Shown: positions 1 through 11,473 of the stretch, in pieces
Layout of the letters: each line of letters begins with the position of its first letter
Numbering within the stretch: position 1 is the first letter of the stretch
Source: Notolepis coatsorum
Lineage: Eukaryota > Chordata > Actinopteri > Aulopiformes > Paralepididae
NCBI GenBank assembly: GCA_963971535.1
Contig: OZ020589.1
Coordinates: forward strand, 96,220,324-96,284,323
Length of the DNA stretch: 64,000 bases
Direction of reading: 5' to 3'
Translations under genes and position numbers: made by a program
Notes under the pieces: model-generated
The model's database searches: none
Seen by the model: only the letters and a program-made list of their open reading frames with translations
Told to the model about the DNA's origin: nothing

Positions 1-3000
1 TCTAGGGACATCCCCCGTGCGATGACATCTGCTGGGTTCCGTTTCGTGTCCACGTACCTCCAGCACGCTGATCCTACTAGGTCTTGAATCTCTGTGATTC
101 TGACTCCCACGAAGACCTTGTATCTACAATAATCGGACTGGATCCATGTGAGTACGGTCATGGAGTCTGACCACAAGATTGTTCTTTGCACCGGGATGGT
201 GAGTTCACGTTGGATTAACGTGGCGAGTTGCGCGCCTACCAGAGCTGCGCAGAGCTCTAGACGCGGGATCGATTGTTGCTTGCGGGGGGCTATCCTTGAG
301 CGAGCCAGGATGAAGGCTGTGTGTATTTCTCCTCCCTCCTCTCGGGCCCGCAAGTAAGCCACCGAACCGTAGGCCACTTCTGAGGCGTCGCTGAAGACGT
401 GCAGGTCCATCTGGCACGTCTCCAGCCGCACTGTGGGTGGGAAGTAGCTTCGGCGTATGTTCACATTTTGGAGCGAGTTGAGTTCTCTCTCCCACTCTCT
501 CCAGGTGGGAGCTAGGTGGTCGGGTATGGGGTCGTCCCAGCCCTGTTCCTTGTCCCACAGCTCTCGTACAATCATTTTCGCCCGAGTGGTGTAAGGTAGG
601 ATACACCCCAGCGGGTCGTATTGACTTGCGAGTGTTCTGTATACGCTCCGTCTGGTGGTCGGTAGAGGGGTCGACCTTCCCTGCTCCGTGGTCAGGGGTG
701 TGTATTTGTAATGGAGCGAGTCTGTTTTGAAGCGCCAGACTAGGCCCAATGTCATTTCCTGTGCTTCACCTGGGGTGGTCGCCATCCAGGTCTCGCTGCT
801 TGCTGCCTTTGTCTCTGGGGAGAGGCTGCGAAGTACTTGAGGGTCACTGCTGGCCCACTGCCGGAGATCAAAGCCGCCTTTGATCAGTGAGGCGCGGAGC
901 TTGAGTAGGAGGGCTTCGGCTTCTTCTGGCGTCGAGACGCTTTGCAGACAGTTGTCCACGTAGAAACTCCTCTCTACACTTTGTCTGACCTCCTCGTCAG
1001 CTTCAGGGTCTTCTGTCACATGTTTTTGCAGTGCGAACGTAGCACAGCATGGGCTGCATGTGGTTCCGAAGGGGAGGACCTCCCATTGGTAGATGGATGG
1101 TTGCTCATCTTTGATCCTCTCTCTCCATAGGAACCGCAGCAAGGGCTTGTCCTCCTCCACTAGTCGCACCTGCAGGAACATCCCTTTGATGTCACCGCTG
1201 ATGGCCACCTTGTCTTGGCGGAAACGTAGTAGTACGCCGAGGAGAGAGGGGCCGAGTGTTGGGCCGGGCAAGAGTTCTTTATTCAGATTCTGTAGTCCGA
1301 TCTGGTAGCTGCAGTTGAATACAATGCGATCCTTGCCGTTGTGGTGGACCTTGTGGTGGGGCACGTACCAAGATTCGATCATCTGGTCGGCCTCTTGAAT
1401 GTCAATTTTCTTTATGTGTCCCGCTGTGATCAGCTTGTCGATCTCAGCGCGGTACACAGTGGCTTGAGTGGGGTCTTTGGCTAGACGCCGCTCGGTGTTC
1501 AGTAGATATCGCTCTGTCGCTTCTTTTGAGGCGTGGAGGGTGGGCATACCCTCTCGCCTCAAGAGTGGAGTTGCGTATCTCATCACTCCATTGACCTCGA
1601 CTCTCTTTGTCCTCTGCTCGAGGAGGGTTATGGCATAAGTGTCTTCCTTTGAGCGAACGAGTTTCTTTTCATTCTTAAAGGGCATCGCGTCTAATGTCCA
1701 TAGCCTCTCGACGTGCTGTAAGAGGGTGGTGTCTTCTTCGTTTATCCTCGAGTAGAGACAGCGAGTGGCTGTCGGTCGGTTGGAAGACCCGGAGAGGGGG
1801 CCTTGTAGTGTCCAACCCAGGCGGGTCTCGACCGCTGCTGGACAGCCTCTGGGCCCGATGTGGACCCGGTCCGTTGGGACGATGAGGTGTGCGTGGTCGG
1901 ATCCTATGAGCAGGGTCGGGGTGGCGTCGTCGATGAGCGGTATAGGTAGTTGACGTAGGTGCACGTATTTTTCCATCAGCTTTGGGATGGGGTAGGTGTA
2001 CTGTGACAGGCCTATGTCGTGGCTGGTGAAGGCGTTAGTGATGCTATACTGCTTCTCGGGCTGCCCGACCGCTGCTATTGTAAAGGAGACATTTTCACCC
2101 TTTATGGTCTTCAGGTCTCTTCTAATGGTACGGATTGTCATTGTTTCTTCGCTCCCCCGCAGACCCAGCCGGGCTGCGGCGGATGCGAGGAGGAGAGTCT
2201 TTTCTGACCCATCGTCTAGGACGGCGTAAGTGTCCATGACCTTGTTCTCGTAGCTTAAGATCACTCGTACCACCTTCAAGAGCACTCGGGAGCTCCCGCT
2301 CTTCGCAGGGTCTATGTACATGACGTTCACTCTCGAGCTGCTTGGGGGTACGGGTTTCTTCTTGTTGCTGTCGTGTAGGACCTCCAAGTGGGCGCCGTCG
2401 CACTTGCTGCATCTTTTCTTTAAGCGGCACTCAGCTGCCATATGGCTGCGCGCGCAGCGGAAGCAGCGGCAGTTGGCTTTGATCCACTGACTCACCTCGT
2501 CAACGGTCAGCTTCTTGAAAGTGTCACATTGAGACAGCCAATGTTCCTTTTCACAGTACTGGCATACAATCTTCCACTTCCCCTTGGACTGGGGGGTGCT
2601 ATGGTTCTTGTGCTGCGGCACTGACTCGGCCTGGTGCATAACGGTCACTGACCGGCGGTTATCGTTGGATCTCCGAGGTCCATCTCTTGGGCTAGATCCA
2701 CTCCACACGAATGTGTCCAGTCGTAGGCTGCTAACTTCCCTTGCGAGGAAAGCGGCCAGGTCTAGGAGGGATGGCTCGGGGCCGTTGGGATCACGGTGGT
2801 CTCTCTGCCGCCGAAAACGCTCTTGGCGGGCTGGAGGGAGCTTCTCCAGTATTCGCTCCACATTAGAATTTGCATACAGTTCGTATCTCCCCTTCTCTTT
2901 TTGGGACCCCAGCATCCCTACTAGGGATTGTACCTTGATAGAGAGGTCATCCAGTGCTCTATTGTCTTTGGCTGGGGGGAGGCGGTCGATATCCCGTATT

Positions 3001-4791
3001 TCTTGGATCACGTAATCCCATATGCGTCCATAACGCTGGTCGAGGGCCACTAGAGCCGCGGAGTATGGGGTGCTTGAGTTGGAATATGCCAGCGCTATGT
3101 TATGCGCTCTGGGCACCTTGAGATGCTTGAGGAGGATGGCATATTTGTACGACTCGTCGGGGACATCGGACATCATAGTCTCCAAACACATGCGTAATTC
3201 CGTGTACTGTGCTCTATCCTCGCGCGTAAAGTCTGGGAACGTCGGTGTGCCAAGGTACGATGCCATGGATGGCTGGTACATTGGTGAGCGTAGGGGAAGA
3301 GGCCTCCTGGGCGAGTCTCCCCGTACGTGTGGTCGTGGGTTAGTACTTGGTGGGTACCAGAGGCCGGGTCCCCAGGTGCTGTTCCTCGGTGCTGATTGTA
3401 CGTCAAACTCACCCGTGAGTTGGGTCGGGGGTTTGTAGTGCAGTGACTCGGGGCTGAAGTCGGGGCTGTACTGGGCCTCCTGGTCCAGAGTACGTTCTTG
3501 CTGGTGGGCTTGACATTCCTCGTCTTCCTCTTCCTCTTCTAGGTCCTGGAGTCTTCTAGTCAGTCTCTCGGCGACGTAGGCCGGTTCTTCCCGTTGGCTG
3601 GGTCTCGTATGGACCGGTCGGGGAGGGGGGTCGGAGACGTAGACAGGTTCCTCCTGTTGGCCGGGTCCCGGGTCGCTTTGTCGGGTAGGGGAAGGTGCCC
3701 TAGACCCTTTTCGTGATGATCTCCGGGAGCTCCGTGCGGAGAGAGGGGGTGTCGCCCTGGCGATCAATTGTTCTATCATCTGCGCCTGCAGCCGGTCGCG
3801 CTCTGCTTCGCGCTGTGCATTGGCGCGTTCTCGTTCGATGTTCTCTTCCGTCTGAAGGCGTCTCTCCTCCAGTCTTATGCGGTCGTCCTCACTCCTTTGT
3901 TGCGCCTGGAGGCGCTCTCGTTCAGTTGCAGAGTGTTCGCGCTCACTAAGGGCTTGCGCTTGGAGTTGCGCGTGAAGGCGCTCTCGTTCCGCTGCAGAGT
4001 GTTCGTGCTCGCTTAATTGTTGCGCCTGGAGGCACTCTCGTTGTTCGCGCTCGCTCATCTGTTGAGCCTGGAGGCGCTCTCGTTCCATGGCAGAGTGTTC
4101 GCGCTCACTTAACTGTTGCGCCCGGAGGCGCTCTCGTTCCACGGCAGAGTGTTCGCGCTCACTAAGGGCTTGCGCTTGGAGTTGCGCGTGGAGGCGCTCT
4201 CTTTCCGTGGCAGAGTGTTCGCGCTCACTAAGCGTCTTTGCTTGAAGCCGGTCGCGTTCACCCTGAAGTCGGTCTCTTTCGGTGGAGGCTGTCAGTGTGG
4301 CGATCAAGGCTTGCGCCAGTCTCTGGTCCGCCTCGCTGGGGGATGACACTGACGGAGGTGATCGGGGTGCTGACAGGGCTTGTTGGAGATCTGTTCTCCT
4401 GGTGCGCTCCGAGGTCTATCTCCTGGGCGCGGTTCTCTTCTCTTGGTTGTGTGTCGGGTTCTATCCCTGGAGCGCGTTCTTTATCCTGGAGCGCTCTGGG
4501 GTTTATCCCGGTGACGCTGTCTGGAGGTATAGTCATGTCATGTCCCACCTGGTCCCCCCCGTGAGCTGAGTCAGTTTCGTTTGAACCCACTGGGGTCTCT
4601 ACTGGCAGGGTCGCCAAGTCGATAGGATTGGACATGCTTAGACTATCCGCTTTATCCGTATTTAACGTCCGTTTAGATAAGCTAGGGGGTAGAACGAAAG
4701 CGAATTCCTCCAGATATGGAGGTAGCTGACGTTTGCGCTGCGGGCGTTCTAGCTTAGGGGAGCCGCTTGGGGAGTGTTCACCACTGGCCAT
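1..4791 (-). pseudogene. BEL/Pao gag-pol polyprotein, copy A, partial
   Basis: The start codon is at 4791-4789, in the same place relative to the LTR as in copies B and C. In minus-strand order there is an acidic N-terminal region, a long Glu/Arg/Gln-rich coiled coil, a DUF1759-like gag core, three CCHC-type knuckles (about 2600-2400), a retropepsin-like LDDGS motif (about 2215), reverse transcriptase with YVDN at 962-951, and RNase H running off position 1. One frame change near 4345-4355 separates the first ~145 codons from the rest. Downstream of it the stretches I read back-translated without a stop to the window edge. The polyprotein would form cytoplasmic particles and make cDNA. Apart from the frameshift and missing 3' end it may be near-intact; I did not check every codon. 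Confidence 0.85.
3905..4262 (-). repeat. In-frame tandem repeat in gag coiled coil of copy A
   Basis: About six tandem units of 48-63 bp encode variations on LSEREHSA-ERERL-AQ. Copies B and C have a single unit at the matching place (about 35703-35750 and 52415-52470). Unit lengths are multiples of three, so the coiled coil grows without a frame change. Confidence 0.85.
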
Positions 4792-4830
4792 GTTAATATT
4801 AATATTATATTAAATATTACACTGATACCC

Positions 4831-4847
4831 TCCGGCTCGAAGGACCA
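4831..4847 (-). other. Primer-binding site, tRNA-Tyr type (copy A)
   Basis: The plus strand reads TCCGGCTCGAAGGACCA, identical to the last 14 nt of vertebrate tRNA-Tyr plus CCA. On the element strand this is the 17-nt complement, two bases after the LTR end, as expected for minus-strand priming. Confidence 0.85.
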
Positions 4848-4849
4848 AT

Positions 4850-6146
4850 TGTAACTGAGGGGTTACAAAACCCTGACTGTATTAAAGATTGTGATAGATT
4901 AAACCACTGCTAGTTATGTACTTTAATTACTGGCCAGAGAGTACATCAAATATAGATGGTGAACACCCACAAGAACACGGCATTGACACAGAAATAGTAT
5001 TTGAGGGTAATTTATTATTATTAGGCAACGTTAGGTTACAGAATGAGAATTAGAATTCTTCGCTTGTATGGCGAAGAATATACGTAAAGTCAGTCAAGAG
5101 CATGAGTCACTAAGAATAACAGGAATCCTACGATGGGTCTAAGTTGACGCCACCTGTTGTATAGTAGCAATTATATAGGGCAACACTGGTACCGACTGGA
5201 GACAATGGGTTCCCTCCGGGGTGTAAGGCCTGGAGGGTAGAGGAATGTTCGGGTACTCCGTCTGATTCAATGAGGAATAAAGAGACTCCAGGTACAGGAG
5301 TCGGTCCTTGTAAACTCCCTTGATCAGCAGCGAAAGCAATAATTGTAATCCAAATGCCCGACAGCATTGATGACAGCTAGCCAGCCCCGTCCACGAGGCA
5401 GGCCCGAGTTGTAATCCTCACGAGGTTGAATCCCAAACGATAGTGGAAATCAACGATGCTCTTCTCCGGTGGTCACGTCCCAAATCAATATAATCCAACC
5501 AGGAATGGTTCTGCAATCGCCGACGCCGATTCTCCTGTGTACATGTCCAACGGTTCTCCGCCTAGGACTCCTCGGGTGTGGGCGACGTATTTAGGCCACA
5601 CAGCCTGGTTGAGTACACTAGCTAAAGACACGACGAACCGATGGGTAATGCTACATACGAAAGAACTGTGGCCGCACGATATACAATAAATGATCGACTA
5701 TTTACTTCACATTAGATTAAGTCGAACTCAACGTTACTTCATTAAACTCTGACACTTTTATCATTCTATTCGCACGCGGTTCTCAATGCTCTGCTTAGAC
5801 GCAAGGTTGCTCACTTCACTGTTTTACCGAACTTGATGAACGTTGAACAGCTACTGTTCGCACCTGCCGCAGTATTTATACTTAAGTGAATATCTAGTCC
5901 CAACCTCAGTCCTTGTCTCGTATTACTACGCTGACTCCGGGCATGTTCCGACATGCCTGCAGTTGTCTTTGAACTTGCCGTTGGGGGCTTGCGCGCTGGC
6001 GCCTGGGGGCGCTGTCCAATAGGAGAGCGAATATTACTCTGGTCTGAACGCAGGTAAAGGGATATTCCGTGTATATATATAAATAATATACAAAGTATAT
6101 CAAACAATAAAGGGATATTCTCAGTTTAATCTGGCCCTTCACAACA
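4850..6146 (-). repeat. 5' LTR of BEL/Pao copy A
   Basis: On the element strand the LTR starts TGTTGTGAAGGGCCAGAT at 6146 and ends CCCCTCAGTTACA at 4850, about 1297 bp, with TG..CA ends. Both ends align with the LTRs of copies B and C and with the solo LTR at 9741-10555. A short TATA-rich stretch is present internally. The partner LTR is outside the window, so age cannot be judged. Confidence 0.88.
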
Positions 6147-6191
6147 ACTACGGTTATGTGCCTATTATTAAAACTTTAATGGCAAACATAC

Positions 6192-6330
6192 TTCTCACTG
6201 TGTCACTGTCCATGTCTTTCATGACTGCAGCCGCAGACACACCTTTGGACCTCCAAATGTTGACCTGGTCTATCATTAAAGCCTTCAGGGGGCTCACAAC
6301 CAGCACAACCAGTTTTTTCCCAGGATTCAC
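6192..6330 (-). pseudogene. RecQ-like helicase, second exon (fragment)
   Basis: The minus strand shows a splice acceptor (TCTTTCATAG ending at 6331) followed by an open frame containing VVSPLKALMIDQV, which matches helicase motif Ia of RecQ-type SF2 helicases, then RSKGVSAAAV. A plausible donor (GTATGT) begins at 6191. The first exon is at 9051-9215 on the same strand; it ends in phase 0 and this exon begins with a complete codon, so they join in frame. The remaining helicase exons are missing because BEL copy A begins at 6146. The gene may belong to a multicopy element, since its 5' end is repeated at 11852-11973. The exon call rests on motif and splice sites read by eye. Confidence 0.6.
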
Positions 6331-6489
6331 CTATGAAAGAAAGTAATGCAGGTACTGCATTAGTAATGCTAATGTGGTAACACCTTTTTAATAATGGAGC
6401 TGACACAAATGTTTAGTTTACTTTACTCAATTCTAGTTTCATAGATGTAACTTGAAAGTTTAGTAATTGTAAGGCTAAAAGCTAACTAG
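6331..6489. other. Intron remnant between RecQ-like exons, no feature seen
   Basis: AT-rich sequence between the splice acceptor of RecQ-like exon 2 and the 3' end of the L2 LINE. I see no coding potential or repeat structure. Confidence 0.4.
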
Positions 6490-8195
6490 TTTCAAGTTCA
6501 AGTTTCTCTATTAGTTGTCATACAAAAATACAGAATACTTTTATATGAAATGCTTGTTCCTGTTCTGCTCCTGAGAGTGTGCTAGATAAAAATTAAATAG
6601 ATAAGTAAAAAATAGAAGTCAAAAGTACGTAACAAGTGTAAATAAAAGTGTTCAAAACAAAAGTGTTCAATATACATATATACAATATACAATACAGAGT
6701 AGAAAAAAAATTGTAACTGAGTTACAATACAATATAAAGTACAATGCAGAATGGGATGAGGTACAACTTAGGGTAAGGTGCAATGAGGTACTGTATGAGT
6801 TGTAGTGCACATTTTTACCAATAAATATAAATATAAAGTGTGTTAAAGTGTCTAAAGTGGGTGCTACAGTTAGTTGTTTATTTAAAGTGAGTGTGTGCGT
6901 GTGGATGCGTGTGCTGTGAGTGTATTTGATGGTTTGTTACATAGTGTTATTGTCGTTGAGCATCCTGATGGACTGGGGATAGAAGCTCCTTCGGAGTCTC
7001 TCTGTGCTTGCCATGAGACTCCGGTATCGCTTGCCTGACCGCAGCAGTTCAAAGAGGCAGTTGTTTGGGTGGCTAGAGTCTTTGATTATTCTCTTAGCCT
7101 TACCCATGCAACGCTTGTTGTAAATGTCTTGGAGAGTGGGAAGCCCACCTGTGCGTTCGGCTGAACGGGCCACTCTCTGTAGTCTGCTACAGTCTTGTGC
7201 GGTGCTATTCCCAAACCAGGAGGTGATATTGCCAGTCAGGATGCTCTCTATTGTGCATGAGTAGAAGTTCTTAAGGATCTTCTGACTCACTTTGAACTTC
7301 CTTAGGCGCCAAAGGAAGTAGAGGCGTTGCCTTGCCTTCTTGATTACACTGTCAATGTGTGTGGTCCATGTCAAGTCCTCGGATATGTGGACTCCTAGGT
7401 ACTTGAAACTGTTCACTCTCTCAACCGGTGCCCTGTCGATGCTGAGGGGGCTGTAGTCCCTGACCCCGACCTCCTAAAGTCCACAATCATCTCTTTTGTT
7501 TTGCTGACGTTCAGGGAGAGGCAGTTCTCCTGACACCACAGCGCCAGATTCCTATCTCTTCCAGGTAGGCCCTCTCATCGTTTGCAGAGATCAGGCCCAC
7601 CACTACTGTGTCGTCAGCAAATTTGATGATTGTGTTGTTGTTCCGCTGTGCCACACAGTCGTGTGTGTACAGCGAGTAGAGGAGGGGACTCAGAACACAG
7701 CCCTGGGGGGCCCCTATGTTGAGGGTGATGGATGAGGAGGTGCAGTTGCCTGCTCTCACCACCTGGGGTCTACCCGTCAGGAAGTCCAAGACCCACTGGC
7801 AGAGGTCATAGTTCAAGCCCAGGTCCCTGAGCTTGGCTATGAGTTTGGAGGGGACTATGGTATTGAATGCTGAGCTGTAGTCAATTCTCAATTTCTCACA
7901 TAGTTCCCCTGCCTCTTGTCCAGGTGTGATGCTGCTGTGTGCAGCACATGCCTGGGCTATGGCGTCCTCCGTGGACCTGTTGGGGCGATATGCAAATTGC
8001 AGGGGGTCCAGGTTGATGGGGAGGGAGGAACAGATGTAGCCCTTCACAAGCTTCTCAAAGCACTTCATGGCTATGTAGGTGAGAGCTACAGGGCGGTAGT
8101 CGTTGAGGCAAGCGGGCGCAGATTTTTTGGGTACAGGGATAATGGTGGACTTCTTCAGACAGGTGGGGATGACAGCCTGTTCTAAGGACAGGTTA

Positions 8196-8283
<88 letters not shown>

Positions 8284-8476
8284 TTTAACCTGTCCTTAGA
8301 ACAGGCTGTCATCCACACCTGTCTGAAGAAGTCCACCAATTATGTCAGTGAATACCGGGGCCAATTGGTCGGCACAGACTTTTAGGACACGGCCGGGGAT
8401 ACCGTCCGGTCCTGCTGCCTTCCTGGTATTCACTTTCTTAAAGGTCCTCCTCACCTCATGTTCTGTTATGCTGAAC
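6490..8476 (-). mobile_element. L2-type LINE, copy 1, 5'-truncated
   Basis: A non-LTR retrotransposon on the minus strand. The 3' tail (TTGAACTTG-like) lies near 6494 and the 5' truncation near 8476, judged by alignment to the fuller copy at 13950-16503. The reverse transcriptase region is at 7511-8070 and includes [30 protein letters not shown] and FADDTVVVG; the C-terminal region is at 6937-7416. Frameshifts separate these blocks (for example near 7470 and 7550), so it is dead. It sits in the intron between the two RecQ-like exons. An inverted duplication with a (TAA)n core interrupts it at 8144-8337. Confidence 0.9.
8144..8337. repeat. Inverted duplication (~53-bp arms) around a (TAA)n core
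   Basis: Arms at 8144-8196 and 8284-8337 are reverse complements with one clear mismatch, flanking about 90 bp of pure TAA/ATA repeat. The left arm is ordinary L2 sequence; the right arm is an inverted copy absent from the homologous site in the L2 at about 15680-15735, after which L2 sequence resumes. Confidence 0.88.
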
Positions 8477-8560
8477 TACATGGTCATTACACGGGGGGAA
8501 GCAATTAACATGAAAATACATGGCTGGCTGTAAATTACATTTTAATGATAATAATAAATG

Positions 8561-9030
8561 GGCGGCTAGGTGGTGTAGTGGGCAAGGCGCTCGCCACCAA
8601 TGCAGGAGACGCTGGGTTCGAGCCCAGCTCTCCGCATTGCTATCAGCTTGGCTGGTCGTTCATACTAATACAATTGGCAGTATTAGGGGGTGGGAAGCTG
8701 ATGGGTGGGGATCGGACGTTGTGGACAGCGACTCCTACAGGTCGGTTGGTGCGCCTGCGCAGCAGAATCAGGAAGCGACGGGGGCGGCGTGTCCCTCCCA
8801 CGCAGACCCCCGACGCTGAGAGATTGCGCTGTGCAGGTGAAAAGATGCGACGGCTGCTTCCTCGAGTACCGGAGGGGACATGTGATGTAAGGCTTCGTCC
8901 ACATTGCAGCCGGCTTGTGGGAGGCATGGCCTAACAGCGTTTGAGACAAAGGAGGGTAGAATTGGACGATACGAAATTGGGATGGGAGAAAAATAGAAAA
9001 TGGGAGAAAAAGTAGATAAAAAAAATAATA
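8561..9030 (+). mobile_element. tRNA-derived SINE with 13-bp TSD
   Basis: The head has a pol III A box (TGGTGTAGTGG, 8571-8581) and B box (GGTTCGAGCCC, 8615-8625), followed by a ~400-bp body and an (AAT)n tail. Identical 13-bp copies of ATAATAATAAATG flank it at 8548-8560 and 9031-9043, the mark of LINE-driven insertion. The insertion lies about 7 bp intronic of the exon-1 donor of the RecQ-like gene. Confidence 0.85.
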
Positions 9031-9050
9031 ATAATAATAAATGTTCTTAC

Positions 9051-9215
9051 CTTGTCCATTAATTTTCCGAAAAGGCCAAAGGACGCACTTTTGCCATAGC
9101 CAGTCTGCAAAATGGCAAAGACATGTTTGCCGTCTGCCAAGGCTTTTAAGACTGCTATTTGTTTCTCTTTTAACATAAATGGTGACACCTCGTCAATAAG
9201 ACTGTCCACATCCAT
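9051..9215 (-). pseudogene. RecQ-like helicase, first coding exon
   Basis: ATG at 9215-9213 opens a 55-codon exon ending MDK at a strong splice donor (AAG/GTAAGAAC, GT at 9050-9049). The exon holds the Q-motif-like start (FMLKEKQ) and a Walker A box ILQTGYGKS, where RecQ helicases usually have PTG-GKS. The second exon (6192-6330) supplies motif Ia. A 120-bp stretch covering the start codon and upstream region recurs at 11852-11973, so this gene or its promoter is repeated nearby and is probably part of a mobile or amplified unit. Function as an ATP-dependent DNA helicase is inferred from motifs only, and no complete gene is visible. Confidence 0.62.
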
Positions 9216-9740
9216 ATTTTTTTTTTGTCAATAGCCTCAGTCTAGCCCCTTTCGGTACCGAAAAGTTTGATTGATCACATGCCCAAACACCTGAGCGCAT
9301 CTCCTGTTTATTGTAAGGGGCCTATAGCTTCAGACTAACAGGGACTGATAGGGAGCGCTGTGATTGCTGGACGTTTATAAAAATTATTTAAAATGTTTAT
9401 TAGCAACGCCGAGCTTTCAAACCATTACGTTTCTCTGTCCGAAACCCTTGTGCAACTGTGAATACAAATTTCTCTGTGATACTTGTATAACGAACGGTTT
9501 GGGAAGGACCAGTTCTTCATGGTAAATCTAGGTTGGTTTGCTATTGGGGAGCAAGGGACTGTGGATTCACTCTGCCAAACCATGTTGGCGTGCATCACAG
9601 TCACGAAAGGGGCTAGAACAGTGCATGAACGTGGGTTATACCATAAGCAGGATAAACTGCTATTTAGCAGGGGAAGCTGCTGTTTGTCAAAGCCCTTCAA
9701 TAATCAAATGCACAACCAGAGTACAAAAGGTAACAATATT
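9216..9740. other. Upstream region of the RecQ-like exon; mostly unassigned
   Basis: The first ~100 bp (to 9315) match 11852-11973 almost exactly and probably contain the 5' UTR or promoter. The remainder has small open frames on both strands that I do not recognise and do not call as genes. Confidence 0.4.
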
Positions 9741-10555
9741 TGTTCTGAAGGGCCAGATTAACACTGAGAATCTACGTTTATTATTTTGTATAACTTGTAT
9801 ATTATTTATATATATAAGCTATATACCTTTAAGCTTCCGTTTGAATCATAGTATTATTCGCTCGCCATGTGAGCAGTGGAAGCCTACCGCGGTGTATCGT
9901 TACGGATAGCTAGTAGCTACTTAGATACGACCCTAATATTGTAGAACCATTATTGGTGTATTATAGTAACTTGTGTAAGCGAAGTAACGTGGAGAAGCGC
10001 ATAGTTAAGACCATCGGCGTTTGGATCTAACTACCCCTGAAGACCATCATCGGGCTAGCTTCTAATGCAAACGAAGCTAGCTAGCTACCATCACTGCCAT
10101 CGGGCACTTGTATTACAAGGACTGGATCCGTACGAGAACCCCTTTTCTTCAGTGACCGCAGGAGTATCCGACTATTCTTCAATTCCTCTGGAGCTTACAA
10201 CTCCGTGGGGGAAATCATTGTCTCCAGCTATCCCCCTCGCTTGCCCTGTATCGCCTCTCTCACTCCATGCAGAGCTCCGGTCGAGTATTCTTAACCTAGG
10301 AATTATTCATTCCCCTTGACTTTGATACTCTGACATTCTACTATCATTTCACTATTAAAAGAGCAACGTACTAATTCAGTTGTTTATTGATATTGCTATT
10401 AAAATACTGTAAACGTGATCTCTTTGTCCCCGTGCCGTCAACTGAGTGTCTGCCATATTTACCTAACTGTACTGTCTGGCAAGTAATAATATTTAGTAGT
10501 GGTTTAATCTAAACAATCTTTAATACAGTCCGGGTTTTGTAACCCCTCAGTTACA
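9741..10555 (+). repeat. Solo LTR of a BEL/Pao element
   Basis: Starts TGTTCTGAAGGGCCAGATTA and ends CCCCTCAGTTACA, matching the termini of the LTR of copy A. The 5-bp duplication ATATT lies on both sides (9736-9740 and 10556-10560), so this is a solo LTR left by LTR-LTR recombination. At 815 bp it is shorter than the other LTRs here. Confidence 0.9.
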
Positions 10556-10624
10556 ATATTTATTGGATAAAAAGCATAGATCATGAGACCAACGTTAATA
10601 TTCCTACAGGGGAAGTAAGGCTTC

Positions 10625-11465
10625 CAGTGGCGGTTTCTCCACTAGGGGCGCTGGGGCGCCGCCCTCCCTGGTAAAAGAGCAGGAGAAGAAGAAAATGTTT
10701 TATTTTTTATTTTAGAGCCCTAGAAATAAAATAAACATGTTTAAAATTAATAATATTTACTCATTTTAAGTATGTTTGTGTTTCCAATGCACAATATAAC
10801 GTTAATATATCAAATATAAATAATTGTTTTCATTCACAGGAAGTCACTGTCTGAAAGACAGGCCGGGCGAGACGCATAGCGCATACAGTGGGCGTGCACT
10901 GGTTTCATCGCTGTACATCGCAGCCAATTAAATAGGTCAAGCAAATATATTTCGCGTATCAGTGCGTAACGCACTGTGCGTTGAAATATGATGTAATATG
11001 ATGGAAGGCGGGCGCGTTTTCGAGTGATCTAATCAAGCAGCCGGGTCCTTCCTGTCCGGATATTTTGTAGCCCTTACGTGACTGCGATCTGCTTTTGGTA
11101 GCTGGATGCAGCTAACGACGGTTTCTTTTTGAGTGGATTTAAAAGAAGTGGATTATGGCAACAACAACAAGGCTGGTTGTCTGTAAACGTTACTGGAGTT
11201 TCTTTTTGAGTGGATTTAAAAGAAGTGGATTATGGCTTGTTCTGTCAACAACACGCCTGGTTGTGGACTGGACAAGCTGAATATCTCGCCCCATTCGACT
11301 CTTGTGATGGTGGTAAGTCTTTGTTTAATAGCTAGCCTTGGCTCGTTTAACAATATGTAAAATAGGGGCGGTCAGGTGGCGTAGCGGAGATTGCGTTCGT
11401 CACCAAACGCCGGAGACCCCCCCCCCCTATGCCCACCAAAAAGTAGGTCACACCGGCCGCCACTG
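10625..11465. mobile_element. Non-autonomous hAT element
   Basis: Terminal inverted repeats CAGTGGCGG / CCGCCACTG and a perfect 8-bp duplication AAGGCTTC (10617-10624, 11466-11473) identify a hAT insertion. It contains a direct duplication of about 38 bp (near 11120-11158 and 11198-11236) and a 27-codon open stretch from an ATG at 11232 that ends exactly at a consensus splice donor (GTAAGT at 11313), possibly the first exon of the parental transposase gene. Near the right end is a SINE-like tRNA A-box fragment (about 11365) and a C run. No transposase catalytic region is present. Confidence 0.88.
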
Positions 11466-11473
11466 AAGGCTTC

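Larger units (their letters stand above)
1..6146 (-). mobile_element. BEL/Pao LTR retrotransposon, copy A (5' part, truncated by window edge)
   Basis: This is the 5' portion of a BEL/Pao retrotransposon on the minus strand: 5' LTR (6146 to 4850), primer-binding site, then gag-pol running off the left edge inside the RNase H domain. Order and sequence match the two complete copies at 33787-42799 and 50459-59553, but copy A is clearly more diverged and its gag has an expanded repeat. The 3' LTR and downstream TSD are outside the window. It inserted just downstream of a RecQ-like helicase exon (6192-6330). Confidence 0.93.

Noticed and set aside
148..4564. Many plus-strand ORFs of 60-145 codons
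   Set aside because: They are antisense to the minus-strand BEL gag-pol of copy A and share no recognisable domain.
8103..8288. ORF encoding a run of asparagines
   Set aside because: It is the (TAA)n microsatellite read in one frame across an antisense L2; no gene.
11232..11312. Host-gene first exon
   Set aside because: It lies within the hAT element bounded by AAGGCTTC duplications; at most a relic of the parental transposase gene.
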